Of a DNA stretch of 64,000 nucleotides, positions 28,061 to 39,600 are shown piece after piece. Every line of letters starts with the position of its first letter. The first letter of the stretch is position 1. The notes below the pieces were generated by a model. That model was not told the DNA's origin. It was given only the letters and a program-made list of their open reading frames with translations, and did not search any database. The translations under genes and the position numbers were made by a program. Source of the stretch: Zelopaecilomyces penicillatus (lineage: Eukaryota; Ascomycota; Sordariomycetes; Hypocreales; Pseudodiploosporaceae); contig VCCP01000007.1 of assembly GCA_005765155.1 (NCBI GenBank), positions 372,001-436,000 on the forward strand, read 5' to 3'.

Positions 28061-30461
28061 ATATAATATAAGATAATCCTTTTTATTATATATATAATAA
28101 ATTATAATAATAAAATAATCTATTTAAGTATTTTTATTATTTTATTAATAATTATTTTAATTATTTTTTTTATATAAATAATTACTTTTATTATATTTAT
28201 AATCTTTTTAATCTTAATAAAAGCCTTTTTAATATAAAAGTATTATTAATTATATATTAATTTAATTTAATTAATCTTTATTATAGCTTTTTTTATCTAT
28301 AAATCTTAAAATAAATCCCTTTTTAATATATTATATAAGGATTTATTTCTTTTATTTTTTTAATTGTTTTTTTAAATTAAGATTCTTTTTTTTTTAAATT
28401 CTTAAATAATATTAAAATCTTTTTATCTTTTATATTATCTTATCTTAATCCTTAAAAAGAGCTCTTTTATAAAGATAAATATACCTTTAAAATCTTAATT
28501 TAAGTTTAATAAAATATTATATAATAAAATCTATTTTAATTATTTTTATAATATAGGCTTTTAATCTAAATAAATATAAATAAAATTCTATAAAAAAGTA
28601 ATAATTATATTATTAAATTTTTTTAATATATAATAAATCTTAATTATTTAATTAATAAAGTCTTTAAAATAAATTTTATCTTATTTTATAAAGTATTTTT
28701 AATTAATTTCTTTAATTATTTTTTTAATTTTAATATAGTTTTATATTTTATTTAATTAAAAGGATTTATATTTATTTCTTATATTTTTAAAAACTAAAAG
28801 AATTTAAAATCTATTCTTTTTTAAATATTTTAAGCTTATTTAAAAGACTAATATAAGATTATTAAGTTATTTCTTTTTATTATAAATACTTTTATAATAT
28901 TATAATTTAATAATATTAATTATCTTTAATTTTTGTATTTAAGAATTATTTAAATTATTATAATTTTAATTAAATTATAATCTTTTTTTATTAAAATATT
29001 TATAATAAAGATATTAAAATCTTTTATTATTTAAAGATAAAATATAAAAGTATTAATCTTTTTAATTCTTATTATTTTAATTAAAAGTATTATTTTATTT
29101 TAGATATTTATAGATTATTATAAAAGATTAATTAAATCCTATTAATTTAAAGCTTTAAACTTTTAATAAATTATAAAATTTAATAAAGCCTTTAATAATA
29201 AAGATAATCCTTTAATAATAAAATAAAGAAAAGCTATTATTAATCTTAAATAATAATAAATACAAATATAAAAATTATAAAAGAAATTCTTAATATAATT
29301 TAATAAGATTAAATAATTTTAATTAATTTATTAATTATAAAACTTATATTTAGATTAAAACTTTTTTTTATATTCTTTAAATATAAAAAACTATTAAAGC
29401 TTTAATAATTAATAATCTTTTAAATCATATATTATAATTAAATATATAAATATTTAATCTTATTATAGAAATTTTATTTTTAATATTATATTAGATTTTA
29501 GATTTTTAATTAATTAAATATTAATTATAAAATAAAAATATAATAAATTCTAATTAATTTAATTTATAATATATAAATTAAATTTAGCTTTATCAATATT
29601 TTTTAATAATTTAATTATCTCTTATATAAATATTAATTTATTTATATTAATAAAAATAATATTTAATAAATCCTTTTAAAATTATTATTTATTTATTTTT
29701 ATATTTAAATTTATTATATTTATTATTATAATTATAATATTTTTATTTAATATAAGTTTTATATTAATCTTAAAATAATTATATTTTTTTAATTTATTAT
29801 TATTTAATTTTTAATTTATTTAAATTATTTAATCTTATTAAAAATAAATATATATATTAATTTAATCTTTTATTTTTAATATTATTAAATAAAAAGCTTT
29901 TAATTAATTTAATAATTTAATATCTTTATTAAATAATTCCTTTTTTAATATTATATAATTAATTATAAAAATATATTATATTAATAAAGATCATATTATA
30001 AAATATATATTATACTTTAAATAATTCTATTATATAATTCTTTTATATAATCTTATTTTTATTAATTATATATTTAAATAATATCAGAAATAATTTAAAG
30101 AAAAGGATTTATTAAAATAAGATATTTGTTATTATAATAAATATTAAAATTAAATTATAAAATAAATTAAAAAATACTTTATTAATATAATTTAATTTAT
30201 AATATCTTTTATTAAAATTATATATAATAAATTTAGGTATAATTTAATATTTAATTATCTTTAATTATTATTTATATTTAATATTTAAATATCTATTAAT
30301 AATATTAAATAAATCTTATATTTCTTTTATTTTAATAATATTATTAAATATTTCTTTATTAAATATAGTTATTAAATCTTAAATATAATATATTATAATA
30401 ATTTAATATTTATTAATTTAATTTATTATATAAAAATATAAATCTTAATTAATATTAAGAG

Positions 30462-30778
30462 TTTATTATTTTATTATTTTATTATTTTATTATTTTATTA
30501 TTTTATTATTTTATTATTTTATTATTTTATTATTTTATTATTTTATTATTTTATTATTTTATTATTTTATTATTTTATTATTTTATTATTTTATTATTTT
30601 ATTATTTTATTATTTTATTATTTTATTATTTTATTATTTTATTATTTTATTATTTTATTATTTTATTATTTTATTATTTTATTATTTTATTATTTTATTA
30701 TTTTATTATTTTATTATTTTATTATTTTATTATTTTATTATTTTATTATTTTATTATTTTATTATTTTATTATTTTAA
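30462..30778. repeat. Perfect 8-bp satellite (TTTTATTA)n, about 39 copies
   Basis: About 316 bp of uninterrupted TTTTATTA units without a visible mismatch, contrasting with the decayed sequence around it. It contains no G or C, so RIP cannot mark it. Its length and perfection point to recent slippage expansion or to an assembly-sensitive locus. Confidence 0.97.
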
Positions 30779-32153
30779 TTATTTATTTAATTAATTAATA
30801 AAAAATATTATATTTAATAAATTAATAAAAGATATTATATTTAATATATTTAATATAATTAATAATATATTATTTTAATTAAATTAATTATTTATAATAT
30901 TTATATTTGATATTTTAATTATACCTTTAATTTTAATTTTAAAATATATTATTATTTTTTAATATAAAAATAAAATTAATTAATAATAATAATAATATAA
31001 TTTTATTATTTATAATAATAATTTATAAAAAATAAAATTAATATTATATATATTATTATAAATAATAAATAATATCTAAATCTTTTTTATATTTTATATT
31101 TAAATTCTTTTTTAATTAAATTCTTTTAATTATTATTAATAATATTATTTATTTTATTTAATAATTCTTTATTTTAATTTAATAATTTAATATTATTATT
31201 TATTTATTCAATTATAATAAAAATAAATAAATATATTTTATTTAAATAAAATCTTTTTTTTATATATTTTAATAATTAAAATATATTAATTAATAATCTT
31301 GAATAATTTATTATTTTTTTAATCCTTTTATTATAATAAAAATTAAATATAAATATTTTTATTAAATAAAATTAATAATATATTTAATAATTAATATTTT
31401 ATTATTTATTTTTAAATAATTATTTTTATTATAAATATTTTATTAATTAAAAAAAATAAAAAACTTTAAATAAAATTATTAATTTATTAAATAAAATAAT
31501 AATATTATTAAAATAATAATTATATTAATATAAAAAGATTTTATAATTATAATATATAATTATTATTAATTATTATATATAATAAAAAATATTTTTTATT
31601 TATTTAATAATTTTAATAATTTAATTAAAAATCCATAAATATTAAAAAATAAATATTTTTATAATTAATATAAATAATATAAATAATTATAATATTTTAA
31701 AAATTTATTTTTAAATAAATTATATTTTTTATTAAATTATTTTAAAAAGTATTTAAAATAATTTCTTTTATAATAAATATATTTATTAAATTTAAAAAAT
31801 TATTTTTATAATAAAATTATTTTATAAAATAAAAATTAATAATTTAAATTATTTAATATAATTAAAATTTATATTATATTTTTTTAAAATATTATAATAT
31901 ATTATATTATATATTATAATTTTTAAATTTAAAAATATTAATTATTTATATTATATATAATATATAGATTTTTAATTTAATAATATTATTAATATATTAT
32001 TTATAATATATAATTAATAATTTATAAAGAATAATAAATTATTATTTAAGAGCAGCACTGTTAACGTTATATACAGATAGAGCTATATAAACCACACCTA
32101 TAAATAATCAACTTATACCATGCTATATACATATACACCCGATATTGTAAATG

Positions 32154-33345
32154 TCACCTACCACAGGCCACCTTTACGAGCATGGCTGCAAGAAGAAATC
32201 CCAAGGCAATAATAGCTCTATCAATCCAGACGGGAATATTCTCATTGTCGCTTCTCTGTCTCAGAGAAGTAGTGGCGGTTCCTGGATGGATTGCATCACG
32301 ATTGAGATTGAGAGTTGGCGTTCTGGCACTAACCAATGATGAGTTGTCATATTCATCCAAATGAACTCGATCACCCATCTGTATTGATCGTTGGGAGGAA
32401 AATGTAGATGTTGTGATATCTGGATTTGATGATGCTTTGAAAAACCCCTCAGCCAGGTCCATATGAGAGGAGTCTTCCATCGAGACTGAAGCGGCAGTGT
32501 CCGTATTTAAGTGATCAATAGCGGCTTCCGAATCCTTTATGTGACCCAGCTCCCCTACTGGAGTTATGCTAAGCCCCTTCGGTATTTGAAAATCGTGGCT
32601 GAAGCCAGAGGTTTGCTCGGAACTTATCTCACATTGAGAGATAATCTCGGCGTTCGTCTTTAAACATGCCGAACATTTGAAGGAAGCGGAATCCTTTGCA
32701 AGGCAACGGCGCACAGCTTCGGTAGTCTCGAGCCCCCCCAGTTGCCCTTGTCCATCTGTTTCCATAAAACTGCGGAGTCTACGTGCAGCACGATTTGTCA
32801 GTTGATCACAGAAAATCACAATAAGCAAGGTTGGAGAGTAGTAGAAGAGAAGTGTTGTAGATGGGAGGAGAGCCAGAAGAGGGGTTGAGAATGGAGTATG
32901 GTTGCCTACGCCACAAGTGCTGTGCGAATTCCCCAGGCAGGCTGCCATGTCTCCTCATGGTGACCACTGATGCTGAGACAGATCTCACGATTGGCTTCGA
33001 ATCGACCGCTCGGTGTCATGAAGCGGAAGCTAGGAGGGCGAAGAGGATATGCGGGGGGCAGGATTATGCGGCCATGGTAGATGCCTTGGCTGTAGACGGA
33101 GTTAGGAGGGCCACGGAGGGTAAAATGCCATTCAAACAAATCAGACTCCAACGGCTCAGCGAAATAATCGAGAGCAGGCGTGTTCGCCAATTCGGCGGCC
33201 TCACGGACTAAATGGCTGTATTAGTAGCAGTGGGTAAACGCTGAGTTTTGCAATAGCAAATGCATATTGGCAATTATACACCTCCAAAAGTAACGGGGAG
33301 ACGAGAAGACTAACGGATTCGACGAATTGTGGGCGATTTCGACAT
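32154..33345 (-). CDS. UBC6: ER-anchored ubiquitin-conjugating enzyme E2, UBC6 / UBE2J type, three exons
   Basis: Tail-anchored E2 of the endoplasmic reticulum that charges ERAD ligases with ubiquitin (established for Ubc6/UBE2J). Model: complement(join(32154..32778, 32910..33207, 33315..33345)), 317 aa. Introns of 107 bp (GTTAGT donor, CTACTAATAC branch) and 131 bp (GTAGGC donor) join in phase: ATCC/TC gives RI-L-REAAEL and GC/A gives ALVA-LRSF. The UBC fold spans about 1-130, with FEWHFTLRGPP, YHGRIILPPAYP, TPSGRF and the active-site Cys87 in ICLSISGHH. A Ser/Thr-rich linker follows, and a C-terminal hydrophobic segment (about 297-312, in WIDRAIIALGFLLAAML) is the membrane anchor. Two further in-frame ATGs lie upstream (33360, 33354); I chose 33345 because the family starts MSxxxxxxRI. 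No RIP damage is visible, although A+T blocks begin about 110 bp downstream and about 170-210 bp upstream. Confidence 0.93.
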
Positions 33346-33516
33346 CACAGTCATATCCATAGAGGTTCATACATGTTTATATATGAGTAGTCTATAATGA
33401 TAAGACCGGAGAAAGGTTGGGGGAGGGAGATGATAAGTCGAGACCCTGTCCAGCGAACCCCCCCAAGGGTTCAACCGGGGTTGAGCCGGCGGACCCCTTA
33501 TATCAGCTGTAGCAGT
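33346..33516. promoter_or_regulatory. Very short upstream region of UBC6 with G+C-rich imperfect palindrome
   Basis: Only about 170 bp lies between the UBC6 start and the apparent transposon end at 33,517. It contains CCCCCCC and AAGGGTT runs and an imperfect palindrome GGTTCAAC-CGGG-GTTGAGCC (about 33,469-33,488). The palindrome resembles a tRNA B-box, but I found no partner A-box or cloverleaf. Confidence 0.45.
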
Positions 33517-33560
33517 TGTTAGGAAATATACTACAGCAGCCAACTAAACAGCTAGACCTG
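33517..33560 (+). mobile_element. Probable copia-type LTR terminus (TGTTA end) bordering the right RIP block
   Basis: The sequence starts TGTTAGGAAATATACTACAG and continues with AGCAGCC and CAGCTAGACCTG motifs. Close counterparts occur in the copia-like solo LTR at 53,801 (TGTTAAAATAAG, AGCAGCCTGACCTG, CAGCTAGACCTG). Normal composition ends about 40 bp inside this repeat. The far end and the target duplication (GCAGT would be expected) were not found. Confidence 0.5.
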
Positions 33561-34654
33561 ATAAACAGTTTATTAAATAATCTATTTTAAAGCTTATTTA
33601 ATTTCAAATTAATTCTTAGAAAAACTATATAATTATTTTAAATTAATTTTTTATTTTCTTAAAAGTAGTATTATTATATAATTAATATTAATTATTATAA
33701 TAAAGATAATATAATAATAATTAAATTTTTTATTTTTATATATTATATTTTTAATTATTAATATTATTTTATATTATATAAATAAATATAAAATTTTAGT
33801 ATTTTATAATTTACTTTATATTTTAAAATATTTTTATAATAGATATTATATAAATTATTATTTAATTATTTATAAAGTTAATTATAATCTTAGGTTATTA
33901 AATTAGCTATTATAATATAATATCTAAAAGCTGTTATAATTAATATAAGATAGTATCTTAATATAACCTTAATTAAATCTTTAAGGGTTTATTTAAAAAA
34001 GGATTTATTAATTAAAGTCTTAACTTATAATATAATTTATAAAAAGAGCTTTAATATAAATCTTTTTATTTAAATCTATTAATTTTATTAAAATATACTT
34101 ATATTATAATTTTAAATATAAATATAAATATAAAAATATATTAATTTTTATAATTTATAATATATTATATATTTATAAATATTTTATATTACTTTTTTAA
34201 AATATTTATTTTATATTTTATTTTAATATTTTATTTTTATATAATATTATTTTATATATATATATATATATTTATTTTTTATTTCTATAAATAAATAAAT
34301 TATAATTTAATAAAATTATAATTTTTAAATATTTAATAAAGAAAGTATTATATATTATATATTATAATTATATTAAAGATTTAATATTTATATATATATA
34401 ATTAATAATTCTTTTTAAAAAAATAAAAACTTTTATTTTTATTTTATTTTAATATAGTAATTTTAATTTTAATTATTATATATATTAATAAAATTAATAA
34501 TAATAATATTAAATTTAAAAGAATATTTATTTCTTTTTAATAAAAACTTAAAATAAAATCTTTTATAATTTCTTTATAATAATATTTAAAAAATAGCTTT
34601 TTTAAAAATATATAAATAAGCTTTAAACTTATATATTTTATTTATTATAATATT

Positions 34655-34825
34655 ATTATAATTAATTAATATTATTATAATTAAGTAATATTATTACAAT
34701 TAATTAATATTATTATAATTAATTAATATTATTATAATTAATTAATATTATTATAATTAATTAATATTATTATAATTAATTAATATTATTATAATTAATT
34801 AATATTATTATAATTAATTAATATT
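34655..34825. repeat. A/T minisatellite, 19-bp unit
   Basis: About nine copies of AATATTATTATAATTAATT; one early unit carries AAGTAATATTATTACAATT variants. Confidence 0.9.
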
Positions 34826-36059
34826 AATTTTTAATAAGATTTTAAAATAATTAATTAAAAGAATTATATTTATTAATTAAAATAAGATTATAAATATTAA
34901 AAGCTTTTTATTAATATTATATTAATAATATAAAATTATTTTAATTATTTTATAATTATTTAAAAGAAAATACTTTTTATTATTTAATAATTTTATAATT
35001 AATATTTTAATATTATTTAAATAAAAATTATAATATTATTTTAAAAATAATTTAAATTCTTTATTATAATAAAGAAAATCTAAATATAATTAAATAAGAT
35101 TATATAATTTTAATTAATTAATTAATAATAAATTTTATATTTAAATTAAATCTTTTTTTCTTTATATTCTTTAAAGATAAAAGATTATAAAAGCTTTAAT
35201 AATTAATAATCTTTTAGATTATATATTATAATTAAATATTTAAATATTTAATCTTATTATAATTATTCTTTTTTAAAAAATAATACCTTAATATCTTATT
35301 TATATCTTTATTATCTTATAATAGATTTTCTTATTATTATTATTTTAAAGGTTTAAAATTTTATTCTTTTTAAAGTTTAGATTTATTATATTCTTTTAAT
35401 TTATTTATAATTATATCTTTTATTATATCTCTTTTATTTTATTTTTTATTTTATCTTATAATAAAATATATTTTATTAAATTATTTATATTATTTATATT
35501 CTTTTCTTATCTTTTTATTATTTATTTATAATAAATTAAAAGATATAAATTAAATATAATTTTTTAATATATTATCTTTAAAATTCTTTTTATTTATAAT
35601 TATAACTTTATAATATTCTTATTTAATTATATTATATCTTTATTTAGCTTATATATTTATTTTATATAATTCTTTTTATATACTTTTATTAGCTTTAAAG
35701 GTTTATTTTATTAATTAAAATCTATTAATTTTATTTAAAAGACTAAATTAATTATTTTATTAAATAATATAATTCTTTTTTAATTTCTATTAATTTTTAA
35801 TTTTCTTTATCTTTTATTTATTTTTATTTCTTTAATTTTAAGATTAATAAATTATTATTTATATCTCTTATTTATTTTATTTATAGCTTTAATAAATTAA
35901 TATTAAAGATATTAAAAATCTATTAATATTAATTAATATATTTATATTTTAATATTTTATAGAATTTAAAGTAAATTTATAAATCTTAATAATCAATTTT
36001 AATATAAATTCTTTATATTTAATATAATTAGATTATTTTTTTAAATTATTAAAAATATA

Positions 36060-36501
36060 TATAATTTATTATAATCTATTATAAGTTTAGATTTTAAATT
36101 TAAATCTTTAATATAAATTTAAAATAACTATAAATTAGCTTTATTAATATAAGAAAAAGGATTAAAATAAAGATTTATCTTTTCTTTTAAATTTATTAAT
36201 ATTATTCTTAATATTTCTTTATAATAATTATAAGATTAATTTATTTTATTTAATAAATTTATTTTTTATATCTTATTAAAAAAAGAGATATATTCTTTAA
36301 AATAAAATAATTATTTATATTAAAATTGTTATAGGTTTAGGCTTTTAGTTTAAGCCTTAATTATAAATATAAGATAAGCTTAATCTAAACCTGATTAATA
36401 TAAGAAAAGGGATTAAATAAGAATAATATAAGGATCTTTTCTTTTTTTTTAAGTTGATTTATATTATTCTTAATATTTATTTATAATAATTATAAAGCTA
36501 G
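36060..36501 (+). repeat. Two direct LTR-like copies of the 24.77-kb repeat
   Basis: 36,060-36,240 and 36,330-36,501 share the same order of blocks (TTTAGG/TTTAGATTT, TAATATAAGAAAA(A/G)GGATTA, ATTATTCTTAATATTT, ATAATAATTATAA) and are inverted with respect to 24,768-24,951. The second copy ends exactly where the LTR of the next element starts at 36,502. Confidence 0.55.
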
Positions 36502-36624
36502 TTTAATAACTAGGTTAAACACACCTCTTTATTAATTAATTAAGCTATAGCTGTATAAGCTGTATTTAAGGGGATTAAACTATATAAATAGATAGGCTAT
36601 ACCCAGGCTATTTAAATAAGGTAG
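36502..36624 (+). repeat. 5' LTR of family A copy 1 (123 bp)
   Basis: Starts TTTAATAACTAGG and ends AAATAAGGTAG; landmarks GGATTAAACTATATAA and GATAGGCTATACCCAGGC are shared with the two other copies, which have the same length. Confidence 0.85.
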
Positions 36625-39600
36625 ATATTATCCAATTCAAGTTTTTCCCCTTCTATCTAAGAATTTTTCTAATATATTTAAAAGACTAGCTATTAAAAAG
36701 CTATTTTTTTTATTTAATTAATTATAGGATAATTAATTAATCTCTTAAATTTATTTTATTATATTATTATTTTATAGCTTTTCTTATTTATTTAATCCTT
36801 ATAGATTATACTAGCTATATAACTATCTTAAAATTATATTATAGTTTTATAGATAGTATTAGTATTATTATATATATTATTTTCTTTTTATTAAAATTAA
36901 TAATTAAGATAAAGGGATATTTTATTTATTTTATTATTAAAAGGATTAATTAATACTAGATTAATAATATAATATATTTAAGGGTATTTTTAAGCTATTA
37001 TAAGGATTAATCTAAGAAGAATTATTATAGATATCCTTATAAAATCTTTTAATTAATATAATTAAAAGATACCTTTAAGGATAATAGCCTAGAAATCTAA
37101 AAATAAAAGAGCTAAGCTTATTTATTAAAAGATTTAAAGTCTATAAAATAAGGATATTATATATTATCTTAATTAAATAATAAGATATTATTAATTTCTT
37201 TTTTATTAAAATCTAATACTATAGAATATTAAACTATTAAAAGAAAAAATAAAGAAATATTTAATCCTAAGATAAGCTTTTATTTAAAATATATATAAAA
37301 GATAATTTATATATTAAATATTAGATTAAAAAGATAAGATACCTTAAATTTATTAATTTTATTTAATTAAAATATAAATAAATATAAAAAGAATTATTAT
37401 AAATAATCAGCTTATATAATCTTTAATATTAATTATTTAATTAATAATAAGTAATATTAATTATATATTAACCCTTAATTTTGCTTTTTTATATTATAGA
37501 TTAATATTTTAATAGTTTAATTAATCTTAGGAAATATTTTTATTTCTTTTCTCTTTTTATAGGTTTTATTTTTAATATTAAAGAAGCTTTTTATTTAAAA
37601 GTAATTTTAATATTTTAGAAATAAGATATTATTTAATTATAATAATATAAAAATTATTATTCTTAATTTAAATATAATACCTATCCTTAAAGGAAAGGTT
37701 TTATATTAATATTAAAATATAATTAATAAGGTATTATTATATAAGAGTTAAAATAATACCTTCTTAGATTAGATATTTAAATATCTTTATAATAGAAAGC
37801 CTTTATTATTATTTAATCTTTTTAGTATATTATTAGCCTCTGATTTAAGCAGATACTTTTTATATTAAAAAAGAAAATCTTTAAATAGTTTTAACTCTAT
37901 TATTAGAATTATTACTTTTAAGATTATTATATTTAATATCCTTATTTTAAGTACTCTTTTATTTAATATAATATTTATTATAAATTTTAATAATTCTTTC
38001 TTTAATAAACTAAGCTTATAATTAATTAATCAGCTAAAAGATAATATTATTAAGAATTTTTAATAAAGTATTATTAAAATTAATATTATTCTTTTTAATA
38101 ATCTTAAGGATATCTTTATTATAAATAAATCTAAAAGATATATTATTAATCTTAAGCTTATTAAATACTTTAATAGGATTAATATTATTAAATACCTTTT
38201 AAATTATAAGCTTATAATAAAAGATAATAATATAATTAATAAAAAGAAATATAATTATTTTATATATTATATAATTAATATTTATAAGGATATTATCCAG
38301 GGATTTATCTATAATCTTTTATAAATAAAAGCTAAAAAAGTATTAAAGAATTATTTTTTTAAAGAAGATTTATAATAATTAAGATTATATAAAGATTATT
38401 TAAAAATATTTAAATAATAGTACTTAAAATCTATTAAAGATATTTTAGATTAATTTAATAAATATAAATTCTATATTTTTTAATATAATTTAAATTAAAA
38501 GGATTTAAAACTATTATCTTATATATTATATAAGATTATATTAGTAAAGCTTTTTATTAAGGTTATTTAAGTAAATTCTATTAATAATCCCTATAAACTT
38601 AAAAAGATATTATATAAATAGCTTTAAGGATACTTTAATAATTAAGTAATTATTAGATTAATTATTAAATAATATAAGATTTTTATAATCTTAGAGATTA
38701 AATAAATATAATTATTATTAAAGTAATATTTAATTACATCGCTATAATAAAGAATCTAATTATATAAAACCTTAATCCTAAAAAAAAATTCTTTTTAATT
38801 ATTACTAAGATTATATCTTTTAAAGCTAAGCTAATAGATATAAAGGAGTTAATTAAGCTTATTAATAATCTTAAGATTAATATAATTATTAAAAAAGATA
38901 TTATTTAAATAATTATTAAAATATAAGTAGATATTAATATATATATTAATAAGGATCTATAATATAAAGGCTTAATAAGTTTTTTATTTAATTAAATAAT
39001 ATTTAATTTTAATAATAATAAGAATTTTAATATCTTCTTTTTTTAAAAAAGATAGAATAAGAATAATTATTAATACTATAATTTATTAAGCTATTTTCCC
39101 TTTTATTATAATAAATTAATATATAATACTAAACTTAGGTTTTATATATATAATTTATATACTAGGATATTAAATCTAGAATATATTATAAACCAAAGTA
39201 TAATTCCTTTTATTATTATATAATAATTCCTTAAAATAAAAGAATATTATTAAAAGCTTATAATAGCTTAAACTATTAATTTCTTTAATTATATAATTAT
39301 ACCCTTTATCTTCTTAATTAAAGCCAAAGCCTTTTAATTCTTTAAATAAATATTAAATAAATATAAAGGTATAATCTTTAAAAAATATATCTTTTACCTA
39401 GGCTTTAAATAGTAATCTATAAAGTTATAATACTTAGATATTATACCTAATAAAAATATAATTTAAACTTTTTTTATATTATTCTTTTAATATAAAGATA
39501 TAAAGGATTAAATAGTATTAATATATATAATTAATATAAATATTAATAAAAGAAAGAGATAGAAAGGTAATAATAAAAAGTTAATTAAATCTTTAATTAT

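Larger units (their letters stand above)
8581..32045. repeat. RIP-degenerated A+T isochore, left block
   Basis: About 23.5 kb of extremely A+T-rich sequence without a single long open frame. CA and TG (and CG) dinucleotides are nearly absent while TA is very frequent; the few C and G left sit mainly as CT/CC and AG/GG. This is what C-to-T change at CpA on both strands leaves behind. Two dead minus-strand reverse transcriptases, an LTR-like repeat and several A/T-only minisatellites are listed separately. The stretch from about 16 to 24 kb is the most eroded and I could not assign elements there. The transition from normal DNA is sharp at both ends. Confidence 0.9.
33557..36501. repeat. RIP-degenerated block right of UBC6, with fragments of the minus-strand family
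   Basis: A+T-rich sequence with the RIP dinucleotide pattern and no ORF. 35,045-35,270 is similar in direct orientation to 29,270-29,470, and 35,525-35,900 to 25,027-25,420. Parts of the element seen in the left block are therefore present here too, but in the opposite order, as if the end of one copy adjoined the start of another. Confidence 0.65.

Noticed and set aside
8581..32045. Mitochondrial DNA or a mitochondrial insertion, suggested by the very high A+T content
   Set aside because: There are no long ORFs even if TGA is read as Trp, no rRNA or tRNA signatures, and the dead RT boxes show the Asp-to-Asn (C-to-T on either strand) pattern of RIP on nuclear retrotransposons.
32861..33211. 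Plus-strand 116-codon ORF over the UBC6 exon
   Set aside because: It lies antisense to the conserved UBC fold and spans the UBC6 intron; no family match.
33440..33500. tRNA gene suggested by a GGTTCAA B-box-like string
   Set aside because: No A-box, no acceptor-stem pairing and no anticodon arm could be fitted; the motif is part of an imperfect palindrome.
17505..34825. Regular repeats as a CRISPR-like array
   Set aside because: The units are head-to-tail without unique spacers, are A/T-only, and lie in a eukaryotic genome.
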